DNA of 64,000 nucleotides from Agrococcus casei LMG 22410 (GCF_900163565.1 NZ_FUHU01000020.1:62001-126000), one strand, 5' to 3'. Counted from the stretch's first letter, positions 50,011 to 58,789 are shown. Numbers and translations: made by a program. Notes: generated by a model not told the origin, from the letters alone.

Positions 50011-50904
50011 ATGCGGTGTGAGTTCAGCCCCGGCCGGGCATGGGCAGTCACGGCCAGGGGAGCGGTTGCGGTATTCGCTCCTGAGACCCCTGTTTCGATG
50101 CTGTCCGCCGCCCATGCGCTGCTCACGGCTGCGCGGGGCGCCAACAGTGTTGCGGCTTCGCTCGAGCGGCTCGGAGCGACTCCTTTCGCGGTGATCGTCG
50201 CCGATAGCCAGGGTGCGCGGGTCGTGCGCTGGAAGGATGTGCCACTGCAGGCAGACGCTGCTGAGGTGCCGCTTGCCCCCGAGTTCGTGGGTGTGCAGCA
50301 GGTGGTTCACGCGACGTCACTCGAGTTCGGCAACGTCGATGAGCTGCGTGACGGGACGCTTCCGCTCGAAGGCGGGGTCGCGAACGTGAGCGCAGTGCGG
50401 GTCACGCTCGACCGCCGCACGTCGCAGATTCCCGGAGTCATTGCACGAGCCGCAGATATTCGCATCGACGATGACACTGACGAGATCGCTGTGTTCACCT
50501 CTGATGAGATCGCCGAGGCACGCCGATCGAGCGTCGCATATGCAGATGAGCTCGCCCTCGCGCTGCCGACAGGCGACCTGATCCCTCTTGACAGGGGCGC
50601 CATTCTCGGAAGACGTCCGCACTCGAGCGGTGCTGACGGGGTTCGACCGCCGCGGCTGATCGCGCTTGGCGGCGACGGCCATGTCGTCTCTCGTAACCAC
50701 CTGGCTGTCACCTGGGACGGCGAGCAGCTGCTCGCAGAAGACCTGGGCTCGACCAACGGCACGGCAGTCACACGATCCGGGATCGTGACGCAGCGACTCC
50801 TGCCCGGACACCCCATGCGCCTGCAGATCGGCGACTCGCTCGTGCTCGGCGACGGACTCACCGTCTCGATCGGCGCGCTCGCCCGCAAACCCGAGCTGGT
50901 CTAG
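50011..50904 (+). CDS. FHA-domain protein, paralog of the zinc-ribbon FHA protein
   Basis: A 297-residue soluble protein. The frame is open upstream within the phosphatase gene, but ATG 50011 gives an N-terminus (MRCEFSPGRAWAVTARGAVAV) matching that of the protein at 30666 (MRIDYAPGAAWAVIRGARLL); the likeness runs through the first 130 residues up to NVSAVRVTL. The C-terminal FHA domain (about 185-290) has LGRRPHSSG, VSRNHLAVTW and GSTNGT. It lacks the Pro-rich linker and zinc ribbon of its paralog. It presumably binds a phosphothreonine made by the island kinase. It forms a unit with the PP2C gene. The 292 bases after it hold only promoter F; I see no gene there. Confidence 0.88.
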   Translation: MRCEFSPGRAWAVTARGAVAVFAPETPVSMLSAAHALLTAARGANSVAASLERLGATPFAVIVADSQGARVVRWKDVPLQADAAEVPLAPEFVGVQQVVHATSLEFGNVDELRDGTLPLEGGVANVSAVRVTLDRRTSQIPGVIARAADIRIDDDTDEIAVFTSDEIAEARRSSVAYADELALALPTGDLIPLDRGAILGRRPHSSGADGVRPPRLIALGGDGHVVSRNHLAVTWDGEQLLAEDLGSTNGTAVTRSGIVTQRLLPGHPMRLQIGDSLVLGDGLTVSIGALARKPELV

Positions 50905-51122
50905 CGCCCCTCATCTGGCCACCACTTTCACCTCTGCTGGCTGCGGTTCAGGTTCTGTTCTTCGGATCTTGCCTTCTGGGTCATCGCACGTTGGTGGAGG
51001 TGCGGAGCATGAAATGCGTAGCCACGAAGCCGACTCCGCTGATGATTGCGCACCCCTTTCCATGACGCCGACGCGTTTTCCTCTCATACCCCCAAACCCA
51101 GGCATCCACAAGACCAACGAAT

Positions 51123-51166
51123 GGGGAGTTCTCACCCTCGCCAAACGCTCAGCATCTTCCTAGGCT
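51123..51166 (+). promoter_or_regulatory. Island promoter F with variant operator
   Basis: GGGGAGTTCTCACC at 51123-51136 is a better palindrome than the other copies; weak -35 TCGCCA at 51138-51143; -10 TAGGCT at 51161-51166, again exactly 38 bases from the first G. It lies 30 bases before the WXG100-like gene at 51197. Confidence 0.6.
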
Positions 51167-51196
51167 CGTCCCAGGACCTACGAAGGCGGTGAGCCC

Positions 51197-51469
51197 ATGC
51201 CAGACATCCGGCTGAGCTATGACGACCTGCGCGGTGCTGTCACGAACCTCGAGTACGTCGCAACACAGTTCGAGGCCTCCGGCGACACCGCAGACGCCTG
51301 CGCCGACGCCACCGCCCACGACCAGCTCGCCGGCCGAGTGCGCGAGTTCGCCGACAACTGGGACGACAACCGCCGCAAGTTCACCACCGCTGCCGATGAC
51401 CTGGCAGCCGCGATCGAGCAGGTCCACGACGCATTCAAAGCCTTCGACCACGACTCTGCGAGCGGCTGA
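51197..51469 (+). CDS. WXG100-like small secreted protein
   Basis: A 90-residue helical hairpin, acidic, no signal peptide. It shares the second-helix pattern of the protein at 39071 (VREFADNWDDNRRKF; FKAFDHDSA) but is otherwise diverged. The start is ATG 51197. The stop overlaps the start of the lipase-like effector (TGATG), so the two are translationally coupled, the usual arrangement of a T7SS partner and its effector. Confidence 0.8.
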   Translation: MPDIRLSYDDLRGAVTNLEYVATQFEASGDTADACADATAHDQLAGRVREFADNWDDNRRKFTTAADDLAAAIEQVHDAFKAFDHDSASG

Positions 51470-53163
51470 TGGCACTCGAGCAGATCGACGGCCAGCCCCA
51501 CGTCGTCGAGGGGCACGGCGAGACCTACGTCAACACCGCCGCGGCCATAGAAGACGCGATCACGATGCTGCGCCGCATTCGCGACGAAGACACCACGATC
51601 TCGAAGGCGATCGACCGCGTCCGCGATGAGTCGGGACGCGTCTCAGAAGAGATCGCAAAGGCGACCGAGCGCTACAGCGTGACCGGCGTCGCCCTCGTCG
51701 ACTACGCCGATGAGCTGCAGGCCGCGCAGCTCGCCGCCGACGACGCGATCGAGAGCTACGCCGCAGCCGAGACGAGCCTGGCCGGAGCCGAGCAGGCACG
51801 CGACTCCGCGAAATCCGGCGACAGCGACGCCGACCTCAGCGGGTACGACAGCCAGATCGCCGTGTATCAGCAGGCGAAGTCGGATGCGCGGGCAGGGTGG
51901 GATGCCGCCCTCCAGCGCAAGAACACGGCGGCAGATGCCGCTGCGGCCAAGATCAACGAGATCATCAGCGACGCTGACATCAACGACTCGTGGTGGGACG
52001 ACGTCAAAGGCTTCTTCTCAGAGGCCCTCGCCTGGATCGGCGATGCGCTGCAGGCAGTGCTCGAGTTCCTCGCCAAGGTCGTGGTGGCGATTGCGGCCAT
52101 CCTCGCCGGGGTCGCGCTGCTCGTCGCGGCCGTGCTGGCCGGCCCGTTCGTCGCGGTGCTCCTGGTCGTCGCCGGCATCGGCCTCATCACCTGGGTGCTC
52201 ACGGGCGGATCCAACTCCTTCCTCGAGACCCTCTTCAACACCGGCGACCTCGGCGCCGCGTTCACCGCAGGCGTGCTGAAGACGATCGACGCCATGTTCC
52301 CCGGCATTGTCGACTGGCTCGTGGCAACCGACCTCGGCACCCCCGAGTTCCAGCGCCACCACGAGCACCCCGACTTCATGCGAGACCTGCCGATGTCGTC
52401 GGGCGACATGCTGGCCGCCCTGCAGCAGGGCAATGTCGATGTCGACGGCCAGTACGGTGACGTGCTCAGCGAGTTCGGCCTCGACGGCGGCAACTCGTCG
52501 ATGATCACGATCACCGAGGTCGTCGGCCCCGACGGCGAGGTGCGGTACCGCGTCAACATCCCGAGCACGCAGCAGTGGATGCCGAACGGCGACGGCATCA
52601 ACGACATCGGCTCCGACGCGAACGCGAAGTTCGGCACCGAGCAGACCCAGCTCGAGCAGGCCGTCATCGACGCCATGCAGCGTGCGGGCATCGAGCCGGG
52701 CGACAGCGTGCTGCTGACGGGCTGGAGCCTCGGTGGCATCACTGCCGCCAACCTCGCCGCAGACTCTGACTTCACGAGCACCTACAGCGTCGACGGCATC
52801 GTCGTCTCGGGTTCGCCGATCGACGACGTCAACATCGACACGAGCATTCCGGTGCTGTCGTTCGAGCACGTCGGGGGCAACGGCTCGATGTCAGACCCGG
52901 TGCCCTGGCTCGAGAACCCCGACGGCGACTACTACGGCGACGACCCGAACCGCACGAACATCCAGGTCGAGCCGCCGTCCGACGCCCCGTTCGTGCCCCA
53001 CAGCGGCGACGCCTACACGAAGAGCGTGCAGGATCAGGGCGACACCGGCGGCTCGCAGGCCGACGTCTGGAGCGAGCAGCATCTGCCCGACTACTTCAGT
53101 GACGAGGAGTCGAGCGATTCGTACGTCTACCGACGCGGCGACTCCGAGCCCGCGATCAATTAG
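51469..53163 (+). CDS. Putative type VII effector with lipase-like alpha/beta-hydrolase domain
   Basis: A 564-residue protein. The N-terminal helical region (about 1-170) has AIDRVRDESGRVSEEI and YSVTGVALVDYAD (69-81), shared with the effector at 39405; a hydrophobic hairpin follows (about 190-245). The C-terminal domain (about 330-540) is an alpha/beta hydrolase: nucleophile elbow GWSLGG with Ser420, candidate acid Asp476 (SMSDPVPWL) and candidate His511 (VPHSGDAYTKSV). This triad layout fits lipases or esterases, so membrane-lipid or cell-wall ester hydrolysis is likely; a T7SS lipase toxin (TslA) is known in Staphylococcus. It is preceded by a WXG100-like partner and followed by two small genes. 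Secretion itself is inferred. Confidence 0.85.
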   Translation: MALEQIDGQPHVVEGHGETYVNTAAAIEDAITMLRRIRDEDTTISKAIDRVRDESGRVSEEIAKATERYSVTGVALVDYADELQAAQLAADDAIESYAAAETSLAGAEQARDSAKSGDSDADLSGYDSQIAVYQQAKSDARAGWDAALQRKNTAADAAAAKINEIISDADINDSWWDDVKGFFSEALAWIGDALQAVLEFLAKVVVAIAAILAGVALLVAAVLAGPFVAVLLVVAGIGLITWVLTGGSNSFLETLFNTGDLGAAFTAGVLKTIDAMFPGIVDWLVATDLGTPEFQRHHEHPDFMRDLPMSSGDMLAALQQGNVDVDGQYGDVLSEFGLDGGNSSMITITEVVGPDGEVRYRVNIPSTQQWMPNGDGINDIGSDANAKFGTEQTQLEQAVIDAMQRAGIEPGDSVLLTGWSLGGITAANLAADSDFTSTYSVDGIVVSGSPIDDVNIDTSIPVLSFEHVGGNGSMSDPVPWLENPDGDYYGDDPNRTNIQVEPPSDAPFVPHSGDAYTKSVQDQGDTGGSQADVWSEQHLPDYFSDEESSDSYVYRRGDSEPAIN

Positions 53164-53172
53164 GCTGGCGCC

Positions 53173-53538
53173 GTGAGCTGGACGCAACAGGCAGCCGACG
53201 CGATGCGCGCCATCGAGGGCGTGCGCGAAGCCCGCGTCAGCGAAGCGAGCGACGGATCACCCGGTCGCACCGCATTCCGCGCCTTCCTCGAGATCGAAGC
53301 TGGCGCATCCGCCGACCCCTCCCTGCTCGACGCAGCGCTCGCCGCGATCGCGCGAGCCGGCGGCTCAGGGGTCCCCGGCGGCACGGTGCAGTGCGCGGTC
53401 GTCGAGGGCTCGGCGCTCAGGCAGGTGAACCCCGCACGGATGCTCGACACACGACAGCACGCGGGCCTCGGCGGCGCAGGCGGTGCGGTGCAGGTGCCGG
53501 CCGGATGGCTGCGCGAGCGATACGCGGGCGAGCTGTGA
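53173..53538 (+). CDS. Small hypothetical protein, effector-associated
   Basis: A 121-residue soluble protein starting at GTG 53173, nine bases after the lipase-like effector. It has an Ala-rich helical half and a Gly/Val-rich end (GGAGGAVQVPAGWLRERYA). No family recognised. The gene directly behind a candidate toxin often encodes its immunity protein or chaperone; nothing in the sequence decides between them. The next gene overlaps its stop (GTGA). Confidence 0.6.
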   Translation: MSWTQQAADAMRAIEGVREARVSEASDGSPGRTAFRAFLEIEAGASADPSLLDAALAAIARAGGSGVPGGTVQCAVVEGSALRQVNPARMLDTRQHAGLGGAGGAVQVPAGWLRERYAGEL

Positions 53539-54161
53539 GCCTCACGCTGACGCTGCCGGGCAGGTGGCTCGTGTTTCCGCTCGGTGCCGATGACGCATCG
53601 GCCCGGCTCAAGCGCGTCGCCCGAGAGCTCGCCGGCACGCACGACCGCCAGGCCCCCATGCGAGCGCGGCTGCACCAGCAGCTGCTGGCAGCCCACGAGC
53701 AGGCCGTGGCAGGCAGCGCCGAGCAGCTGCACCTCGGCCTCATGCTGACCGACGAGGTGCCGATGCCGGCGGCCATCACCGTCTACCCGTCGATCGCCGT
53801 CGCCACGACGCAGGAGACGACCCCCGCATCCGTCATGGACGCGTTCGTTCCGCTGCTGCTGCGATCAGAGCACGAACCCGCGGGCGGCTCCGCCCAGGCC
53901 GGCCGCGACGACCGCGTCTTCACAAGGCCCGGGCGGTCGGTGCTGCGCCGCGCCAGAGTCGTGTTCGCCGAGCCCCCGCAGCCCGATGTCCTGTCGATCG
54001 ACTACTGGCAGACGGTGCCGGGCGGCAACCATGTGCAGCTGGTGCATGTGAGCATGGCGGATGCGGTGGCCACCGAGCTTCTCACCACGCTGTTCGACGA
54101 GATCGTGTTCGCCTCGAGATACCCCGAGCCGGGCGCGCTGGCCCAGCAGCTGCGCGGCTGA
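53535..54161 (+). CDS. Hypothetical protein, effector-associated family
   Basis: A 208-residue soluble protein. The frame is open further left, but GTG 53535 overlapping the upstream stop is the natural start. N-terminal LTLTLPGRWLVFPLG, helical Ala/Arg/His-rich middle and beta-rich second half ending VATELLTTLFDEIVF; the plan matches the protein at 42076. It is the last gene of the island; the str operon promoter follows 45 bases later. Confidence 0.7.
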   Translation: MSLTLTLPGRWLVFPLGADDASARLKRVARELAGTHDRQAPMRARLHQQLLAAHEQAVAGSAEQLHLGLMLTDEVPMPAAITVYPSIAVATTQETTPASVMDAFVPLLLRSEHEPAGGSAQAGRDDRVFTRPGRSVLRRARVVFAEPPQPDVLSIDYWQTVPGGNHVQLVHVSMADAVATELLTTLFDEIVFASRYPEPGALAQQLRG

Positions 54162-54205
54162 GGGGTGCGTTTCGCTGAACAGCGGGTGAATCAGCACGTG
54201 CGGGC

Positions 54206-54235
54206 TTGACCGTGAACACGCCAGCCCCGTAATAT
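54206..54235 (+). promoter_or_regulatory. Promoter of the str operon
   Basis: TTGACC at 54206-54211 and TAATAT at 54230-54235, 18 bases apart: a near-consensus vegetative promoter, with a leader of about 215 bases before rpsL. Confidence 0.75.
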
Positions 54236-54395
54236 GAAGCGGGTGTGCGTGGAAGCGCACCACCAGCCGTGCCGCAAAGCCGACTGTTCAGCGCTTCCCA
54301 CTCACTTGGGCAATTGGTAACCCCGAGCCCCCACGGCATGTTCGACTGGCTCCGTGAGCCGCTCGCTCCACTGCGAGAGTCGAATTTTCCGATGG

Positions 54396-54417
54396 TCTTC
54401 TGTCAGCCGACAGAAGA
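54396..54417 (+). other. Hairpin in the rpsL leader
   Basis: TCTTCTGTC (54396-54404) pairs perfectly with GACAGAAGA (54409-54417) around an AGCC tetraloop, 41 bases before the start codon. It may be a ribosomal-protein binding or processing site. Confidence 0.5.
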
Positions 54418-54458
54418 GAAGTCATCGAACCTGTCACCGTGCAGTAGAAAGAGGCAAA

Positions 54459-54833
54459 GTGCCTACAATTCAGCAATTGGTCCGCAAGGGCCGTTCGCCG
54501 AAGGTCACAAAGACCAAGGCGCCGGCACTGAAGGCGAACCCCCAGCAGCGTGGCGTGTGCACCCGTGTGTACACCACCACCCCCAAGAAGCCGAACTCGG
54601 CGCTCCGCAAGGTCGCCCGCGTGAAGCTGTCGAACGGCACCGAAGTCACCGCCTACATCCCCGGCGAGGGCCACAACCTGCAGGAGCACTCGATGGTGCT
54701 CGTGCGCGGAGGCCGAGTCAAGGACCTCCCCGGTGTGCGCTACAAGATCGTTCGCGGCGCTCTCGACACACAGGCTGTCAAGAACCGCCAGCAGGCTCGC
54801 AGCCGCTACGGCGCGAAGAAGGAGAAGAAGTAA
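54459..54833 (+). CDS. rpsL: 30S ribosomal protein S12
   Basis: The 124-residue S12, standard length, from GTG 54459 with AAAGAGG upstream; it opens [12 protein letters not shown]. The streptomycin-related positions are wild type: Lys in [12 protein letters not shown] and Lys in GGRVKDLPG, so no resistance substitution is seen. It is the first gene of the str operon; its stop overlaps the rpsG start by one base (TAATG). Confidence 0.98.
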   Translation: MPTIQQLVRKGRSPKVTKTKAPALKANPQQRGVCTRVYTTTPKKPNSALRKVARVKLSNGTEVTAYIPGEGHNLQEHSMVLVRGGRVKDLPGVRYKIVRGALDTQAVKNRQQARSRYGAKKEKK

Positions 54834-55303
54834 TGCCTCGCAAGGGACCCGCACCCAAGCGCCCGGTCGTTGCTGACCCCGTATACGGGGCTCCGATCGT
54901 GAGCCAGCTCGTCAACAAGATCCTCCTCGACGGCAAGAAGGGCCTCGCTGAGCGCATCGTCTACGGTGCTCTCGCAGGCGTCAGCGCCAAGTCGGGCGAA
55001 GACGCTGTCGTCGTCCTCAAGAAGGGCCTCGACAACATCCGCCCCACGCTCGAGGTCAAGTCGCGCCGCGTCGGCGGTTCGACCTATCAGGTGCCCGTCG
55101 AGGTCAAGCCGCACCGTGCGAACACGCTCGCACTCCGCTGGCTCGTCTCGTACGCCAAGTCGCGTCGCGAGAAGACGATGACCGAGCGTCTGATGAACGA
55201 GATCCTCGACGCCTCGAACGGCCTGGGAGCAGCGGTCAAGCGCCGCGAAGACACCCACAAGATGGCCGAGTCGAACAAGGCATTCGCTCACTACCGCTGG
55301 TAA
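54833..55303 (+). CDS. rpsG: 30S ribosomal protein S7
   Basis: The 156-residue S7, standard length, ATG 54833 overlapping the rpsL stop. It begins [12 protein letters not shown] and contains the RNA-contacting [11 protein letters not shown] and ALRWLV motifs. With only a one-base overlap there is no space for the S7-binding intercistronic site known from E. coli; the hairpins before rpsL and before fusA are the remaining candidates for feedback control. Confidence 0.98.
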   Translation: MPRKGPAPKRPVVADPVYGAPIVSQLVNKILLDGKKGLAERIVYGALAGVSAKSGEDAVVVLKKGLDNIRPTLEVKSRRVGGSTYQVPVEVKPHRANTLALRWLVSYAKSRREKTMTERLMNEILDASNGLGAAVKRREDTHKMAESNKAFAHYRW

Positions 55304-55309
55304 TCCGAT

Positions 55310-55341
55310 CGCTGGCGGGCACCAACCCGTGCCCGCCAGCG
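55310..55341 (+). other. Strong hairpin between rpsG and fusA
   Basis: CGCTGGCGGGCAC (55310-55322) pairs with GTGCCCGCCAGCG (55329-55341) around a CAACCC loop: 13 perfect pairs, no T run. It is probably a leaky terminator, processing site or regulatory hairpin that adjusts fusA against the ribosomal-protein genes. Confidence 0.75.
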
Positions 55342-55371
55342 GCTCCACTGCTCTAACTCACGGAGGAACTC

Positions 55372-57486
55372 GTGGCACAAGACGTGCTCACCGACCTGAA
55401 CAAGGTCCGCAACATCGGCATCATGGCTCACATCGATGCTGGAAAGACCACCACTACCGAGCGCATCCTGTTCTACACGGGCGTCAACCACAAGATGGGT
55501 GAGACGCACGACGGAGGCGCCACGACTGACTGGATGGAGCAGGAGCAGGAGCGCGGCATCACGATCACGTCGGCCGCCGTCACGTGCTTCTGGGACGGCA
55601 GCCAGATCAACATCATCGACACCCCCGGCCACGTTGACTTCACGGTCGAGGTCGAGCGCTCGCTTCGCGTGCTCGACGGCGCTGTCGCAGTCTTCGACGG
55701 CAAGGAGGGCGTTGAGCCCCAGTCCGAGACTGTCTGGCGTCAGGCCGACAAGTACGACGTCCCCCGCATCTGCTTCGTCAACAAGATGGACAAGCTGGGC
55801 GCCGACTTCTACTACACGGTCGACACCATCGTGAACCGCCTGGGCGCCAAGCCGCTCGTGCTGCAGCTGCCGATCGGCTCTGAGAGCGAGTTCGAGGGCA
55901 TCGTCGACCTGGTCGAGATGAACGCGAAGACCTGGCGCGGCGACGCAAAGGGTGACGTCAAGATGGGCGCCGAGTACGCCGTCGAAGAGATCCCCGAAGA
56001 CCTCAAGGAGAAGGCAGCTGAGTACCGCGCCAAGCTCGTTGAGACTGTTGCAGAGGCCGACGAGGCTCTCATGGAGAAGTACTTCGAAGGCGTCGAGCTG
56101 ACGACCGAAGAGATCAAGGCTGGCATCCGCAAGCTCACGATCTCGAGCCAGCTCTACCCCGTCCTGTGCGGCTCGGCATTCAAGAACCGCGGCGTGCAGC
56201 CGATGCTTGACGCGGTTGTCGACTACCTGCCGAACCCCCTCGACGTTCCGGCCATCCCCGGCCACGCAGTGAACGACGAAGAGACCGTCATCGAGCGTCA
56301 CGCAGACTTCGACGAGCCCTTCGCGGCGCTCGCGTTCAAGGTCGCAGTGCACCCGTTCTTCGGTCGCCTCACCTACGTTCGCGTCTACTCGGGTCACGTC
56401 GACTCGGGCGCACAGGTCATCAACTCGACCAAGGGCAAGAAGGAGCGCATCGGAAAGATCTTCCAGATGCACGCCAACAAGGAGAACCCCGTCGAGGCGA
56501 TGGCTGCCGGCCACATCTACGCGGTCATCGGCCTGAAGGACACCACAACCGGTGACACCCTCGCTGACCCGCAGAGCCCGGTCGTCCTCGAGTCGATGAC
56601 CTTCCCCGACCCCGTCATCGAGGTCGCCATCGAGCCCAAGACGAAGGCCGACCAGGAGAAGCTCTCCATCGCCATCCAGAAGCTCGCTGAAGAAGACCCG
56701 ACGTTCCGCACCGAAAACAACCCCGAGACCGGTCAGACGACCATCAAGGGCATGGGCGAGCTGCACCTCGACATCCTTGTCGACCGCATGAAGCGCGAGT
56801 TCAAGGTCGAGGCCAACGTCGGCAAGCCCCAGGTGGCGTACCGCGAGACGCTCAAGAAGACCGTCGAGCGCTACGACTACACCCACAAGAAGCAGACGGG
56901 TGGCTCTGGCCAGTTCGCCAAGGTGCAGATCCGTCTCGAGCCCATGGAGGTCGAGGGCGACAACACGTACGAGTTCGTGAACGCCGTCACCGGTGGTCGC
57001 GTCCCGCGCGAGTACATCCCCTCGGTCGACCAGGGCATCCAGTCGGCCATGCAGGTCGGCATCCTGGCAGGCTTCCCCACAGTCGGCGTGAAGGCGTCGC
57101 TGACCGATGGTCAGGCGCATGACGTCGACTCGTCCGAGATGGCGTTCAAGATCGCCGGATCGATCGCGTACAAGGAAGCCGCTCGCCTGGCGAAGCCCAC
57201 CCTCCTCGAGCCGCTCATGGCGGTTGAGGTCCGTACTCCTGAGGAGTACATGGGCGACGTCATCGGTGACATCAACTCGCGCCGCGGGCAGATCCAGTCA
57301 ATGGAAGACGCTCAGGGCGTGAAGGTCATCAAGGCTCAGGTTCCGCTTTCCGAGATGTTCGGATATGTTGGCGACCTGCGTTCAAAGACTTCGGGCCGCG
57401 CCGTGTACTCGATGGAGTTCTCGTCGTACGCCGAGGTGCCTCAGGCGGTCTCAGAAGAGATCGTTCAGAAGGCCAAGGGCGAGTAA
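55372..57486 (+). CDS. fusA: Elongation factor G
   Basis: The 704-residue translocase EF-G. GTG 55372 behind [26 protein letters not shown]. The GTP-binding motifs [21 protein letters not shown] and FVNKMDKLG are intact. It uses GTP to move tRNA and mRNA through the ribosome. It stands between rpsG and tuf; tuf has its own leader 109 bases later. Confidence 0.98.
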   Translation: MAQDVLTDLNKVRNIGIMAHIDAGKTTTTERILFYTGVNHKMGETHDGGATTDWMEQEQERGITITSAAVTCFWDGSQINIIDTPGHVDFTVEVERSLRVLDGAVAVFDGKEGVEPQSETVWRQADKYDVPRICFVNKMDKLGADFYYTVDTIVNRLGAKPLVLQLPIGSESEFEGIVDLVEMNAKTWRGDAKGDVKMGAEYAVEEIPEDLKEKAAEYRAKLVETVAEADEALMEKYFEGVELTTEEIKAGIRKLTISSQLYPVLCGSAFKNRGVQPMLDAVVDYLPNPLDVPAIPGHAVNDEETVIERHADFDEPFAALAFKVAVHPFFGRLTYVRVYSGHVDSGAQVINSTKGKKERIGKIFQMHANKENPVEAMAAGHIYAVIGLKDTTTGDTLADPQSPVVLESMTFPDPVIEVAIEPKTKADQEKLSIAIQKLAEEDPTFRTENNPETGQTTIKGMGELHLDILVDRMKREFKVEANVGKPQVAYRETLKKTVERYDYTHKKQTGGSGQFAKVQIRLEPMEVEGDNTYEFVNAVTGGRVPREYIPSVDQGIQSAMQVGILAGFPTVGVKASLTDGQAHDVDSSEMAFKIAGSIAYKEAARLAKPTLLEPLMAVEVRTPEEYMGDVIGDINSRRGQIQSMEDAQGVKVIKAQVPLSEMFGYVGDLRSKTSGRAVYSMEFSSYAEVPQAVSEEIVQKAKGE

Positions 57487-57496
57487 CCAACTCGGT

Positions 57497-57526
57497 TTCC
57501 GTCACACGGCGGGCTCCCCGTAAGAT
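57497..57526 (+). promoter_or_regulatory. Possible tuf promoter
   Basis: TTCCGT (57497-57502), 18 bases, TAAGAT (57521-57526). The -10 is good and the -35 weak. A separate tuf promoter in the fusA-tuf gap is common in bacteria. Confidence 0.4.
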
Positions 57527-57595
57527 AACTTCATACCCCTGAAACTCTCGTCAGCGCACTGCCGACGAGAACGAGACAAGTCCTAGGAGGACACA

Positions 57596-58789
57596 GTGGC
57601 TAAGGCCAAGTTCGAGCGGACCAAGCCGCACGTAAACATCGGAACGATCGGTCACGTTGACCACGGCAAGACGACCCTGTCGGCAGCCATCTCGAAGGTG
57701 CTCGCAGACAAGTACCCGTCAGCCACCAACGTGCAGCGCGACTTCGGCACGATCGACTCCGCTCCTGAGGAGCGTCAGCGCGGTATCACGATCAACATCT
57801 CGCACATCGAGTACGAGACCCCGAAGCGTCACTACGCACACGTCGACGCCCCCGGTCACGCTGACTACGTGAAGAACATGATCACCGGTGCTGCTCAGAT
57901 GGACGGCGCGGTTCTCGTCGTCGCTTCGACTGACGGCCCGATGGCTCAGACCCGCGAGCACGTTCTGCTCGCAAAGCAGGTCGGCGTTCCCTACCTCATG
58001 GTTGCCCTCAACAAGGCAGACATGGTTGACGACGAAGAGATCCTCGAGCTCGTTGAGCTTGAGGTCCGTGAGCTCCTCTCGAGCCAGGGCTTCGACGGCG
58101 ACAACGCACCTGTCGTTCGTGTCTCGGCGCTGAAGGCGCTCGAGGGCGAAGAGAAGTGGGTTCAGGCGATCCTCGACCTCATGGAGGCCGCTGACGAGAA
58201 CATCCCCGACCCCGTTCGCGACCGCGACAAGCCGTTCCTGATGCCCGTCGAGGACGTCTTCACGATCACCGGTCGTGGAACCGTCGTCACCGGCCGCGCC
58301 GAGCGCGGAACCCTCGCTATCAACTCCGAGATCGAGATCGTCGGCATCCGCCCGACGCAGAAGACCACGGTCACCGGTATCGAGATGTTCCACAAGCAGC
58401 TCGACGAGGCATGGGCAGGCGAGAACTGTGGTCTGCTCCTTCGCGGCACCAAGCGCGAAGACGTCGAGCGCGGCCAGGTCATCGTCAAGCCCGGTTCGGT
58501 CACCCCCCACACCAAGTTCGATGGCACGGCATACATCCTGGCCAAGGACGAGGGCGGTCGCCACAACCCGTTCTTCACGAACTACCGCCCGCAGTTCTAC
58601 TTCCGCACCACCGACGTCACCGGCGTCATCACGCTGCCCGAGGGCACCGAGATGGTCATGCCCGGCGACACCACCGACATGTCGGTCGAGCTGATCCAGC
58701 CGATCGCCATGGAAGAGGGCCTCGGCTTCGCCATCCGTGAGGGTGGACGCACCGTGGGTGCTGGTACGGTCACGAAGATCAACGAGTAG
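57596..58789 (+). CDS. tuf: Elongation factor Tu
   Basis: The 397-residue EF-Tu, standard length; GTG 57596 behind AGGAGGA. Motifs [27 protein letters not shown] and NKADM are intact. It delivers aminoacyl-tRNA to the ribosome. It is the last gene of the str region; a perfect terminator follows. Confidence 0.99.
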   Translation: MAKAKFERTKPHVNIGTIGHVDHGKTTLSAAISKVLADKYPSATNVQRDFGTIDSAPEERQRGITINISHIEYETPKRHYAHVDAPGHADYVKNMITGAAQMDGAVLVVASTDGPMAQTREHVLLAKQVGVPYLMVALNKADMVDDEEILELVELEVRELLSSQGFDGDNAPVVRVSALKALEGEEKWVQAILDLMEAADENIPDPVRDRDKPFLMPVEDVFTITGRGTVVTGRAERGTLAINSEIEIVGIRPTQKTTVTGIEMFHKQLDEAWAGENCGLLLRGTKREDVERGQVIVKPGSVTPHTKFDGTAYILAKDEGGRHNPFFTNYRPQFYFRTTDVTGVITLPEGTEMVMPGDTTDMSVELIQPIAMEEGLGFAIREGGRTVGAGTVTKINE

